DNA from: Thunnus maccoyii
Taxonomy: Eukaryota > Chordata > Actinopteri > Scombriformes > Scombridae
Assembly: GCF_910596095.1 (NCBI RefSeq)
Contig: NC_056550.1
Coordinates: 12,212,501 to 12,276,500 of the forward strand
Length of the DNA: 64,000 nucleotides
Direction of reading: 5' to 3'
Shown: positions 44,041 to 55,714 of the stretch, in pieces
Numbering within the stretch: position 1 is the first letter of the stretch
Layout: every line of letters starts with the position of its first letter
The notes under the pieces: model-generated
Told to the model about the DNA's origin: nothing
Databases searched by the model: none
What the model saw: only the letters and a program-made list of their open reading frames with translations
Made by a program: the position numbers and the translations under genes

Positions 44041-46770
44041 GTAATCGTTAGGCTCGTCCTGATTGGCTGACTACATATATGCAAATTTCAGTGGGCGATT
44101 GTAGAGTCCATTAGAGGGAAGAGCCAGTGTGAGATAGAACAACAGCGCTGCCTTTGGGGCTCTATATGTACAGATGTCACCACATTTCAATAAATATAAA
44201 TGTATTCAAATGAACAGAATCGGTCTATGTTAAATTTCATTAAACTATATAACTGTTTGGATTTTTATTATAGCTACATTACAGACTGAATAACATAATT
44301 TACTGCATCTCTCTGTCAATGAGGTTATTTTTTGTCAGAAAAAAAGTGTTAGTGGAGCTTTGAGTTGAGATTATTTTGTCACATTACAGTCAGGTAGTTG
44401 TGTTGAAGCTGAGTTGCTGCTGTCAGCAGGCAGAATGACTGAACTGTGTCCTCTCGTCTTCGGAAGTTTGTAATCCCAAGTCGAACTTGCGAAGTCCAAA
44501 CTAGCAAGTGCACGAGTCAGAACTTGGCGCACTTGGTTTTGAGAAAGGTCCAGTGAGATACACACACGGGGGACAGACAAGACAAGAGACAACAGTCGGA
44601 GAAATAAGCGAGTCAGAGAAAAGTAATTTCACATGGCGTGATTTAAAAAGAAAAAAGAAGACAGTGATAACAAAGCTTTTAATCAAGAATGGACAGACTC
44701 TTACGCGTACATTCTTCCCACAGGCAGTTCATAACCAGTATGTCTCATATATTCTAAACATAGTGATTATTAAAAGCAGAGATATGACACGCCGCTACAA
44801 GACAAAGCACAAATCTTTTGAGCAAACATACCCACTCAAATCCGAACTGAAGGCACAGCAAACAATCTAAGAGCCTAAAATGATCAATCCACTTTATTTT
44901 AAGATGTACCTTTTTCAAAAGCTCTGTTATGTATTTTATTTTTAAATGCAGCCCTTATTTTATCATTTAGATTTCCTAGCTATAAACCTGCAAACTATAC
45001 ACTGTATATAGTTAATGGTTTTATTTCATAGATGAAATAAGTCATAAAATAAGTCATTGTCAGCTCCAGGCAAAGTAAAGAGGGCCCCCAAAGAAAATCT
45101 TGTCTAGGGCCCCCTGTTGTCTAGAGCTGGACCTGCTAATTTTGTTTAACCTTGTTTGTAGTTCCTTTTATGTCTTTAATTCAGTGGAGCTGAGTGCCAG
45201 TCTACTGGGGAGGATAGTCACCCTAGGTGAGGTCCCTTCGGATCCCGTGTTTAGGTTGCTGTGACTGCACTTGTGGTGAGTATGTGGTAGCACCCCTCAA
45301 CACATTAGCATAGCCTGCCACCCCATTTACCAGTCGTACACCAGTACGTATACCAGTATGTATACCAGTAGTACACTTAGACCTATAATGGTAAAAGATT
45401 TAAATTATATTTTAAAATAGTTTTGTAATAAAAGAATACTTTTACCACTTCTTAACTCTATATTGTGTTTTACCACTAACTACTTTGTCTTTCCAGCAAC
45501 ATTTTCCAGTTTCCTCATTTGATTGAATAAAAAAATATGTTTGAAGCATGTCTCTGTCCCCTCAGTGAACGAGTCTATGTGCCTTGATTAATTATGAACT
45601 TGAGGTTATTGATATTTGGTAATAGCCATTTCCCAGTCATACATATTTCCTGGGGTGCAATTCCCCAGATGGCATAGTTGGCCTTCTGTCTCATTCACCT
45701 ATCAAAGTTCTCTCCTCCACACCAGCAAAAAACATTCATTTCAGATGCCAGATCCAAAAAGGAAGCACAAACAGCAAGAAAATTTACCAGCAATCTTTCA
45801 GATGTTCCCTGATCGCCAGCTAGCAGCTATAATGTAACACAATCACAACATCAACAAAAATATTTTTTCCAATATCACAATATGGCACATGTATTCAAAT
45901 TTATGTATAAATGCACTCAGCTGTGCTTCACTGTTATTAGACCAAAGTGATGAACAAACCTTGATTATTCTGTAGTTTTTTATTAGTTTTTTATCGTTGA
46001 TTTTGTTGAAACATGATATGATATCAATACTAAACATTTCCACTAATAAAATATAGCAAATTATTGTTCAGTCCTAATGTTGAAAATTATTTATAATTTA
46101 TTATACAAACTTTTCATGTGTATACAGAGATCACAGAATGTTCAGTCATGAACACTAATTTAAATTCATGATTTCTGATCATGTTTCTTGATGATGACTG
46201 ATCATGCTTACACATGGAATTTCATTTTATAATAGTATGGCACAATAACATGGTATTGTTGTCCCATAAAAATACAGAATAATACCATCATGGTAGTGAC
46301 CAAATTACCATGCCAGTTATGGTGTTACCATGGCTTTCCAGGTGCAATCTTTGCAATCACATTATAATCAGTTTATAACAGCAGTTATATCTAATTAATG
46401 TATAGGTGTGTATTCTTTACATTTATAAATCTTAATTTTGTTAGATAAATTTCACAGCCAGGCCTCAGTTAATGTCAGTAAGAAATAAATGTGCAGACTT
46501 GAAATTAAATAACAATTATTATTTTATCAAGCTTTATAATAATTTGGTTGAATCAAATTCATCTGCTTGTGTAAACTCCATGTGGCAGGAATTGGAGCTG
46601 TCAGGAGGCTTGATAAAGGGGAAGTTTCACTAACCATTGGCAACACATATATAATTTTTTATAACTCAGACCACAGGAAATGACTATCTCAAGGGGAAAT
46701 GGTTAATAAATCGTGCATTGGGAAATGCTTTGTCAATGAAACGTGCACTTTTCTTGGTTTAAACTGTTAT
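44041..46770. other. Non-coding region before the J cluster
   Basis: I see no D-type RSS pair or gene. Near 46235-46335 there are repeated TACCATGG/CCATGGTA-like palindromic pieces. Open frames at 44508-44870 and 45616-45837 have no recognisable domain. Confidence 0.5.
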
Positions 46771-46813
46771 TACTGGTATTTGTATTAGAAGCAGATCATA
46801 ATACATCACTGTG

Positions 46814-46864
46814 ATGACTACTTTGACTACTGGGGAAAAGGGACCCAAGTCACAGTAACTTCTG
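46814..46864 (+). CDS. JH segment J1
   Basis: Encodes DYFDYWGKGTQVTVTS with a phase-1 donor TCTG/GTAAGT. RSS: GGTATTTGT (46775-46783), 23 bp, CACTGTG (46807-46813). Confidence 0.95.
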
Positions 46865-47086
46865 GTAAGTAATAATCTAATTATTTCAAGTAAAGACGAC
46901 TCAATATTTGTCTGGTTTATCATTAACTTTATGTTGATATATTTTGTACTTAAACTGGTGTGTATTCTGAAGCGAAAACAAAGGAAGATCAGGGTAAAGT
47001 TTACTGAATAATTACAATAATCTTTTAGATGATACAAGCTGTAAAGTATTTTTTGTACTAAAGTGCTATTGAAACCTGTCACTGTG

Positions 47087-47137
47087 ACAACTACTTTGAC
47101 TACTGGGGAAAAGGAACAACAGTGACGGTCACAGCAG
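47087..47137 (+). CDS. JH segment J2
   Basis: Encodes NYFDYWGKGTTVTVTA, donor GCAG/GTAAAA. RSS: ATTTTTTGT (47048-47056), 23 bp, CACTGTG (47080-47086). The nonamer lacks both leading G bases. Confidence 0.94.
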
Positions 47138-47276
47138 GTAAAATAAGTTTTTGTTTACAGAATGAAAATGTAATAATTGCATTGTTTAATATAGCATATT
47201 TAGTCTTTGGTGCCATCACTGGCATCTTTAAGGTGCTTGTTTTTGTATGTTGGATGTGTTGGCATATTACACTGTG

Positions 47277-47327
47277 ACAGTCGTTTTGATTACTGGGGAA
47301 AAGGCACGATGGTTACAATTACATCAG
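47277..47327 (+). CDS. JH segment J3
   Basis: Encodes SRFDYWGKGTMVTITS, donor TCAG/GTAAGT. RSS: TGTTTTTGT (47238-47246), 23 bp, CACTGTG (47270-47276). Confidence 0.95.
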
Positions 47328-47638
47328 GTAAGTCAATCCTGTTTTCTTCTTAAATGTGTAGATTTTGATTTAAAAACTGTTTATTTTTTTAAGAAGTCCA
47401 GTTGTGATCCTACACACTTAATTCATTTCTAGAATATGTTAAATGTGTCATGAACAGTAGACTCAGTTGAAACTTTGGTGGTGAAAATCATCTTTTGTTT
47501 CATCTTCTGAATCCAAATTTGCAAAAGCCGGGGAAAATATGTCAGAGGGTAGATTGTCATGAAATAAGCTTCCATGGAAAGTGTAGTTAGCTGGGAACAG
47601 GTTTTTGTATGCAGTGGTTAACAATTTGTTAGACTGTG

Positions 47639-47689
47639 ACAATGCTTTTGACTACTGGGGAAAAGGCACGATGATCACCGTCACCTCAG
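47639..47689 (+). CDS. JH segment J4
   Basis: Encodes NAFDYWGKGTMITVTS, donor TCAG/GTATGT. RSS: perfect nonamer GGTTTTTGT (47600-47608), 23 bp, heptamer GACTGTG (47632-47638), where the base next to the nonamer side is changed but the GTG at the cut site is intact. Confidence 0.94.
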
Positions 47690-48000
47690 GTATGTTCTTT
47701 TATTATTTCCGATTGAAGAAAGAAATTCCTAATCACATCATTAAAATATATATAATCATTTTCAGGTAGTCACAACTGTTGGCCAGTGATCAGACAGCCA
47801 ACAGCATTTTGTAGCCTGACAAAGAACTGATCAAAAGTTTAAAACTCCTGACTGTTAACATAAGACAGTTAACATAAGTCTATCAACTGCTATATATTGT
47901 AGTGTGATTTTAATTGTTTCCTGAATCACATTGTATGACATGAAGTAATGGGATAGTAATGGGTTTTTGTGAGAAGTGTGAATTGACTTACTTTACTGTG

Positions 48001-48054
48001 ACAACTGGGCTTTTGACTACTGGGGAAAAGGCACTATGGTAACAGTAACATCAG
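48001..48054 (+). CDS. JH segment J5
   Basis: Encodes NWAFDYWGKGTMVTVTS, donor TCAG/GTAAAA. RSS: perfect nonamer GGTTTTTGT (47962-47970), 23 bp, TACTGTG (47994-48000). Confidence 0.94.
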
Positions 48055-48356
48055 GTAAAATATGTACCATTTAAAATCTACAGCAGGATGTGTTTCAAAC
48101 TTTGAAAAGTCATGTTTAAGTTATACTGTAACTTCTCTGTATTGTAAAGCAAAGTGTTTTTAACATGAGAAAAGTCAAAACAGCGATATTCTCAGTAGGA
48201 TACGATGAAGGATATTTTTGGCAAATTTATATTTTGGTCGTTAAAGTGAATTTTATAACAAAACAGGGTTAATTAAATGTAAAGGGTAACTTTTTACGCA
48301 TGCCATTAGTAGATGTAGCGTTTTTATACTAACAGTTAAGTAGATTCAGCACTGTG

Positions 48357-48412
48357 CTACTACGGTGCTTTTGACTACTGGGGAAAGGGTACAACAGTAA
48401 CTGTTTCATCAG
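48357..48412 (+). CDS. JH segment J6
   Basis: Encodes YYGAFDYWGKGTTVTVSS, donor TCAG/GTAAGA. RSS: CACTGTG (48350-48356); the nonamer is weak, CGTTTTTAT at 22 bp (48319-48327). It is the closest J to Ctau1 (515 bp). Confidence 0.92.
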
Positions 48413-48926
48413 GTAAGAATACTCTTTGATCTCATAAATAATCGCTAAATTGAAACAAAAGAAATACGTTTTTGTGACAAATTGTTCCTACTGGCACTTA
48501 TAATGTGACTGCAATCAACACGGTCAGTTGATGTTTATCCGTTTATCCGATCCGTGCTGCAATTTCAAAATTACAAATAATTATTGTTTTAGATGTTGTT
48601 AAAGTTATGCATTGAAAGAGATTTACCTATTCTATATGGAATAACAAAACCACACAAATAATGTTATTTAGGTATGTTAATCTTAGTGCAACATAAAATG
48701 TCTAAATAAATGGGATCGGGTGACAAAGGTCCGCGTATGGAGGGAACTTTATATTTCCAATTTCACCATTTAAAAAGGTAATGGTTTTCATGCTGTGCTT
48801 TGTTATACGACTGTATCAACTCAATTGTACATCTCTTTGTTGTAACCAGTGCTTGGTGAAAAATAACTGTTGACATTAAATTTTGTTTTGATATGTTTAT
48901 TACATGTCTGCTTTTCCCTTCTTTAG

Positions 48927-49229
48927 CCACACCACGTGCACCGACTCTGTTTCCCCTGGCACCATGTGGCTCTGGGACTGGAGACATGGTCACTCTTGGC
49001 TGCCTCGCCACCGAGTTCACACCCAGCTCAGTGACCTTCTTATGGACCAAAAGTGGGACTGCCTTGACGGACTTCATCCAGTATCCTCCAGTACAGAAAG
49101 GCGAATTTTATATGGGAGTCAGTCAAGTCCAAGTGAGGAGACAGGACTGGGAGGCAAAGCTACCTTTTAAGTGTGCTGTGACACATCCAGATGGAAGTCC
49201 TTCCATCGACGTTATTCCACCTCCACCAC
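48927..49229 (+). CDS. ight: Ctau1 exon
   Basis: Acceptor TTTAG at 48922-48926, donor GTAAGA at 49230. Starts [17 protein letters not shown]. The Cys in LAPC is a candidate for the bond to the light chain; LGC and FKC are the intradomain pair, with W in FLWTKS. Joins from J in phase 1. Confidence 0.93.
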
Positions 49230-52200
49230 GTAAGACTTATCCCATGTCATATATTATTACAAATTACTTTAAATAGTTGATATAGATATAGAATAATTGA
49301 ACTAGAGTTTTTAGCATGACAGTGTTGTTAACATATTTTCTAAAAATGTACATGCAGTTTGGGAATAATAACTGATTGATAGTGTCATACTGGATTTAAT
49401 TGAATTTTGCTTTCTTACAAAATCATTTGGTGACCTTATGTCAAATAACTAGTAAATAACTATTCAAGTTACAAAACTCTTGCTGTTATAATAATTTTAT
49501 AATAAATGTATTTATATATCACAATTCATGCAATAAATGCAGATCTGAGTGCTTTACCAGATAAAATGAAAGACTAAAAGATGAGAAGGAAACTATAATA
49601 AAGTTATAAGTCAGTGTTATTGTTGTAGTTTGTCTATAGACAGTTCATTTCTATTACTTTGCTTTGTTGGTTTTCCTGAGAAACATTATTGGAGAACTGT
49701 CAAAATATTAAATAGTGTGACATAATCTCAGATATTTTTAATTGCAGAATCAGTAGGCCTAGCAGGCAAAACAAACAGTGAGGTGGAATAAAAAGGCTGA
49801 AGCTTGCTCATGTATATTCAGCTGCTGACTTTCTCTCACCTGTCCAAGAGCAGATTATTGCAAAGTGTTCTGCTTCTGTCCATCTATCTGCATAATAGTT
49901 CTTGTTCTTCTTGATCTCTGTCTGGCTTCACGTTCACTGTATGTTGTTAATTAACATTCACTGTTCATAACAAATGTTTAATCTGTGTTTGCTTGCCTGA
50001 ACAGTCAATGTATATACAGAAGCGAGCGTATACTGTCAAAAGTATGTAATAATTGTTTGTTTTTTCCCATGGAAATTTCCTTTTGACTCTTTCTGCACAC
50101 TTGAGTTACAAGTTAAATGTTAATTTGAGGAGAGTAATCAGTATGTTCACGTATACATGCAAGTTGCATAACATACACTAGTACAGTCTATAGATTAAAT
50201 GGACATTGTAGCAAACTGTTCACCTCTGCTTCTGCATATATATATATACATATATATATTATTCCTGGCTTCCGCATACATATATTTGTGTATATGTTTG
50301 TTTTTCAGCTGCCAGAGATTTGCCAACTCTTAAAGTGGCCTCCACTGTTGGTGGAAGCGAGGTTTCCTTCTCCTGCTATGCCAAAGATTTCTCACCAAAA
50401 GAATATGAGATCAAATGGCTGAAAGATGACGGGGATGTCCTCAACAAAGTATATGAGATCAAAACACCCATTAAGGAAAGCCAGAACGATGGAAAGACAC
50501 TGTACAGTGTAGCAAGTTTTCTCATGGTACCCACCAGTGACTTGAGACCTAATTCCACTAAGTTTACATGTGAGTTTAAGTTGAAAAATGAAAACGCACT
50601 TGTGAAAACTGTGACCTACGGAGGGTCATGTCCTGAGCCAAGTGAGTATATTTCTTTTTTTTTTTTTAAATGATGTAAATTCAATTTCAATTCTAATGCT
50701 TTTGCAGCCATGTTCATTCAATAATTGTTAAATAATTGTAATTATAATAATAATTTCTGGAACCAATAAAGACAGTGTATGAAAGGAAGATTGGTAAAAA
50801 AACCACAATTTTATACTAAAATCCTATGTTTGACTCCCATTGTCATTTTATATATTTGTGTATATGATGTCATACAGTAGGTACTTTTGTCTGTGGCGAG
50901 AGGCCTAATTGTTTTCTCATGTTTGCAGTAGGACTTGAACAGCGTCCTTCGGTGTTCATGCTGCTTCCAGTAGAACAGGCTAAAAAAGAAATGGTGACCT
51001 TTTCTCTGTTGCTCTTCCTCATGTAGCTCCTATCACAGTGACACTGAACCCTCCAAGTCCCAAAAAGTTTTTCAACAACGACCAAGCAGAGTTGGAGTGT
51101 ATCGTTGAAGGACAAGACAACACCATTGTATCTGAGACTGAAATTACTTGGCAGATTGATGGAAAAAATGTGGCCGGTAATATGGGACTGCCAAAGACTG
51201 CAGGCAGTCAGTACAGCAAAACAAACACGCTGACTCGTTCTCTCACTGAGTGGCTGCAAGTCAACACAGTGCGCTGTTCTGCAAAAAGAAAAGACGTGAC
51301 AGTTACTAAAGATCTGACTCTCCACAAAGGAGGTATGTCACTAAATGATGGAGACTGATTGGTAGAACAGTAATCTGTGAATCAACTCAAACACACACAT
51401 CATAATGTGGTATAGCAAACATGAAGCTAAATAAAATCCTCCCTGTTTAACTAAATGTCTCTTTCAGATCGGAGCGAGCCAAAAGTGGCAGTCCACATTC
51501 TCTCAGAGGAGGACATCAGAGAAAACTCAGATGTCACTCTGGTGTGTCTGGTCTCCAGTTCTGTGCAGAAGGATTATTACATAGCCTGGTCAGACGATGC
51601 TGGACAAAAAACTGGGAACTACGTTGATGGCATCACCTTCCTCCCTCAGAAGACCCAACATGGCTACTCAGTTACAAGTGTTTACACCATCAAGAAGGAC
51701 AAGTGGAACCAGCAGCGCTCTGTTTTCAACTGCAACGTCTGGCCTGTTCGCAGCAATAAGTCCATGATAACACGAGGAGTGTCGAAAGCCACGGGTAATT
51801 CACTTGAATGTGACAAGTAGTAGATTCAGCTTTAAATGTGGTATTTTGTGCTAATGTGTCGCTCTGTCTCTGTATGTATTTTGACTGTAAACATGTCAGT
51901 TTAGTTTCATTTGTCATCATGTTGTGTTTCAGTTTGTCTTTGTCATATTGTCTAACAGCTTGAGAAGTGTGCTGACTGTTTCAAATAAATGTTGCATGGA
52001 AACACTTCTGTCACATGTTCATGAATGACTTCAGTATTTCAAAACAAAAGGAAAAGCAACAGTAAAGGGTCACTTTGTATGAGTAGTTTTCAGTGAGGCC
52101 TCACAGTTAAATACTGTACTGTTCTAATGCTCAAACATCCACACTAACAAGTGAGAAAATAATACATAATATTTGATTCCAATTTATTAGCATTATTTAA

Positions 52201-53334
52201 GAGAGAAAACCTTTGTTAAGACAAACACACATTCATATCTAACAATTTATGCATCCTTCTTCAGAAATGAATATTGCTGTGAGTTGCACAGATGATTCCA
52301 CTGAAGAGGACGAGTTCAGCAGCCTGTGGTCCACAACCTCCTCCTTCATATTCCTCTTCATATTCACTCTCTTCTATAACATGATATTCAGTCTGGTCAA
52401 GGTAAACATGCAGGCTTTTCAGTTTTACTCAAGTCTAATAACTGTATAGCATATAATAAAGAATATAATCAGGTTATAAAATAAACACTAGTCATTTTAA
52501 CAGCAAGTAGCAAGTTTGTCTGCTACAAAGATCTTGAAAGGAAGACTGGAAGAAATGAATTCACTTAGCTTGATAAAATAAATAAGACAGCAAAACAAAC
52601 AGGAAATATCACATCATTGAATAATCAGTCTGTCAGTTATAAAGAGTGGTTTAAAAGTTTAACAGTCTAAAGTCTCAGAAGATATCTGATCCATTATGAA
52701 GACTTTGAAGTAACCTTGTCAAGTCTTAATGGACTAAACTGACATTCAAAGAGTTTGGCTCATTAGCTTCCTTCAATATCTGAAGAGTTAATTGGCACCA
52801 AATCAGTTGCTGAAGCTGACTGGTAAATTGCTCTATCTGGCTATAACATATTTTATGTTTGAGTTAAAAATGTGATATTACAGGCTTATTGTGTTGGTTT
52901 TTACACAGTAAAGTGATGTGAAATGCATCATTTTCAGTGCGGCTAATCAGCACAGGTGTAACTGATCAACATTTATCAGTAGCAGAGTGCAGAACATCTC
53001 CAACCTCAGAAACACGCTGAGCTGTGTGACATTTTATTAGATTAGCAACATCATAGATACCAACCATCTTTAAGTGACCAATCAAAGGGAGTTACCATGA
53101 CTTAATATATGAAGATAATACTTTTTATGCAGGATCTTAAAAAACATTATTGAAATGAACGGTTAATGTAATAGTTATAAAACACTAGCTGCAGTAGATC
53201 TGCTGGTCAGAGCTGTCTGCTGATGACACACAGATCATTTGCTTGTCAATCTTTTAACAGGATGAATCTTCAGATTGAGTGTTTTTATTTTTTTAACTGT
53301 TTAATGTTTGTTTTTTCAGATGAAGAGTCAATAA
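48927..53334 (+). CDS. ight: IgT heavy-chain constant gene (Ctau1-Ctau4, TM1, TM2)
   Basis: Six exons encode the constant region of an IgT (tau/zeta) heavy chain: 48927-49229, 50309-50641, 51027-51332, 51468-51794 (or to the stop at 51820), 52265-52401 and 53320-53334. All introns are phase 1 except the last, which is phase 0. Four Ig C1-type domains with paired Cys and a central Trp each are visible. J segments lie 515 bp upstream. Secreted and membrane forms differ by use of the Ctau4 read-through tail or the TM exons. IgM is less likely: the membrane exon joins from Ctau4 in phase, and DH segments follow the gene. The isotype rests on these features and remembered IgT tail motifs (SLWSTTSSF), not on a search. 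Confidence 0.88.
49230..50308 (+). other. Ctau1-Ctau2 intron
   Basis: 1.08 kb, the longest intron between constant-domain exons. It holds no recognisable exon; a short TA-rich stretch lies near 50238-50260. Confidence 0.85.
50309..50641 (+). CDS. ight: Ctau2 exon
   Basis: Starts [15 protein letters not shown]. Cys in FSC and FTC, W in IKWLKD. One N-glycosylation site, NST in RPNSTKF. The extra Cys in GGSCPEP at its end is a candidate inter-heavy-chain bond at the Ctau2-Ctau3 border. Confidence 0.93.
51027..51332 (+). CDS. ight: Ctau3 exon
   Basis: Starts [16 protein letters not shown]. Cys in ELECIV and VRCSA, W in ITWQID. Acceptor ATGTAG, donor GTATGT. Confidence 0.93.
51468..51820 (+). 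CDS. ight: Ctau4 exon with secretory tail
   Basis: Starts [16 protein letters not shown]. Cys in LVCLVSS and FNCNVW, W in AWSDD. The membrane donor is G/GTAATT at 51794-51795. Read-through adds GNSLECDK and stops at TAG 51818-51820, giving the secreted form with a penultimate-region Cys that could help multimer formation. Poly-A signal AATAAA at 51984-51989. Confidence 0.92.
51984..51989 (+). terminator. Poly-A signal of the secreted form
   Basis: AATAAA 164 bp after the secretory stop, followed by T/GT-rich DNA. Confidence 0.7.
52265..52401 (+). CDS. ight: TM1 exon
   Basis: Encodes [26 protein letters not shown] and the membrane segment [19 protein letters not shown]. Acceptor TTCAG, donor GTAAAC. 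It joins in phase 1 to the Ctau4 internal donor. Its 5' end differs from the orphan copy, which has 12-18 extra bases. Confidence 0.93.
53320..53334 (+). CDS. ight: TM2 exon
   Basis: After TTTTTTCAG: MKSQ and a TAA stop, giving a six-residue cytoplasmic tail VKMKSQ. A poly-A signal AATAAA follows at 53449-53454. Such short tails are usual for IgM and IgT and imply signalling through CD79. Confidence 0.85.
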   Translation: MKSQ

Positions 53335-53999
53335 AGGATGAGATGGATGTGCAGCATAAACAGCTACAGGTCTTCATTTGTTTCTTGTCTTGTTTAAATC
53401 TACTTTTTAAAATGTGTGCATAATCAATGATCTACTGTTTATTTCCAAAATAAATGGTCTTAAAACATAATGATTAACTATGTCACTGAAAATGGATGTA
53501 TCTCTAACCTGTAAAAAAACAAAGAAACAAAAAATAAATAAATAAAAATAAGACTGCTACAAATTATATGAAGATTTTTTACTGCATAGGTTTCTGTTGT
53601 GACATAAGGACTATAGATCATGGAAGTGTGATATTCATTTTCATTGGTATGTAAATAACAAATTGTATTGAAGGAAAAATAGATATTTTCTACACATTGT
53701 TTTGTGTTTTGTAGTTTTGACTATAAATCTTTGCTTTTTATATTTGTGATTCCATGTTTGTTCATTTTGTTGATTGTATTTTCTTTTATCATTAATTCAA
53801 TAAATATGATACTAAATATCAAACTTGCAATTGATATAATTTTGACAGCCACATAAAAATGTAATGAGTATGTGTATAAGTGTTTCTAAGAACATCTAAA
53901 ATAACATCTGTTCAAGTCAACAGACCGTAAACTTTTGTTATCAGTTAAACTAAGAAGGTTTTTCTGTTTCCTGGTGTTTCTAATTATATTATGGTTAGA

Positions 54000-54130
54000 G
54001 AGTCACTTCCTCTCTCTCTCTGCACCTCTGGGACCACACCTGCGGCTGTGAAACTTTGTGGAAACTGTCAGTACTACAAATAAACTTCCTCAAAGCAAAA
54101 GACACATTTTCACTGAACATATTTGCATAT
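54000..54130. promoter_or_regulatory. Candidate 3' IgT enhancer, copy 2
   Basis: Same Ets, Runx, E-box, Ets and octamer (ATTTGCAT) motifs as 26516-26650, about 0.7 kb after TM2. Confidence 0.4.
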
Positions 54131-54496
54131 CAGCATGTATCCGAGCGTGAAGTGGCTCCTACATACAGCAGACACCCACTCTCATAGACACAGGCAAATT
54201 CATAAAAGCCTCATTGTAAGCATTTTTCACAAATGTGTTGGATGTTCGGGTGTTTTGAATATATTCTCAGTCACAATGGCAAAGCAGCATAAATTATTTA
54301 TAGAGATATTTAATACACAGTATTCTATGAGCTACTTTTTTTTGTCATAAACTTAAAACACATACAGAAACTTTCTCTCTTCAAATTTGTATCTAAACCT
54401 TTTCATTAGAAAGTTCCATTGTTTTCCATCAAGTCAGGAAAAGGTGTGCTCTCTTGTAAGCATGATAAGGTTTGTGTGAGTGCTTCTGTCACTGTG

Positions 54497-54517
54497 GTTA
54501 CTATGGTAACTGGGTAC
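54497..54517 (+). other. Candidate DH relic, copy 2
   Basis: GGTTTGTGT (54469-54477), 12 bp, CACTGTG (54490-54496), then the same core as 27020. No 3' RSS. Confidence 0.45.
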
Positions 54518-55148
54518 ATGACATTTAAATACACACCATAACAAAACCATGCTGGGAAACTCATCTGTATTTCTCCTGTTAACCTTAAAGCTGACGTTGA
54601 ATGAGCAATGAGAATATCAGATTTGTGTCAAATCACTCACTGCTGATTTAATCCTATGGTTAGTGATGGTGTTGTATTTCATTAAACTGAAAAGTGTTTC
54701 CAATATTCTATCCTATGCATATGTGTATGTAACATTTTCATTTTCAGTCTTTAAACTGTTTGTGTTTGTTAATGGAAATCCCTTTAATATTCTTTACACA
54801 TTCACATTGTGAGGTCAAATCACAGATATTTTGTAAGTGATTTGCACAAGGAGAACTTGAAGTTGTGTTTACAATATATTTGCATATCAGCATGTATCCA
54901 GACATGAAGTGGCTTTTACATACAGCACACACACATCCTCACAGACAGAGACAAATTCATAAAAGTCTCATTGTAAGCATTTTTCACAAATCTGTTGAGT
55001 GTTCGGGTGTTTTGAGTATATTGTCAGCTACAGAATCAGTTCTTTTCAATCAATTCTATAAGCTCATCAAACAATATAACAGTTCAAGTATAACTTGAGA
55101 AATAGGACATGCAGGATAAGCATAGACAACAGATACAATGCAAGTATG

Positions 55149-55708
55149 TGTCATGGTTCTGTCACAGTCTGGCTCTATGTCCTTCCACCAGTCCACCAGA
55201 GGCTCTTTAGACTTTTCTCCCAGTTTGTTTAGACTGGACAGAATGGGAGAAGTCTTGTTTGAGTTGTGTCTTTAAAAGATTCTGGCATTATGATTATTTT
55301 AGTTGCCTTTACTAGTTAGTCTGTTCTCTGTGTCTTCCTGGTGTTTTTCTTCTGTCTCCCAGTTTGTCTCTGTGTGTTCTGTGAGCGTGTCTGTTCTTTG
55401 TCTCTCAGCCCTTCCTTGCTCCCAGTGTTTCCCTCAGCCTACCAGCTCCTTGCTTGTTCTCAATGTTGTCACCTGTTCCCCATTCCCTCATTAGTTCAGT
55501 TTATGTTTAAATCCTTGTTTTCGGTTAAGTTTTGTTGGATTCTTTGTTCTGTATTGTTCAGTTTGTTCTGCTCTGCGTTGTTCAGTTTCGCTTTGACCTG
55601 CCAGCTTTGTTTTTGCCTGCATGAGCCTTAAATAAAGAAGTTGCTCTTCCGCCTCACTCAGCCTTCAGTCTCCTGCATTTGGGTCCATCTGCTCCGTTCC
55701 AACTAACA
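55149..55708 (+). mobile_element. Solo LTR with 5-bp target duplication
   Basis: Starts TGTCATGGTTC, ends AACTAACA, flanked by GTATG (55144-55148 and 55709-55713). AATAAA at 55631-55636 fits the R region in plus orientation. The two open frames here are inside the LTR and are not genes. Confidence 0.85.
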
Positions 55709-55714
55709 GTATGT

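Noticed and set aside
46235-46335. Possible D segment or regulatory palindrome (TACCATGG repeats)
   Set aside because: No heptamer-nonamer pairs surround it.
48927-53334. IgM or IgD constant gene
   Set aside because: The membrane exon splices in phase from domain 4, only four domains are present, and D segments follow the gene; these fit IgT better. A database search would settle it.
55303-55631. Two overlapping open frames of 63 and 96 residues
   Set aside because: They lie inside the solo LTR.
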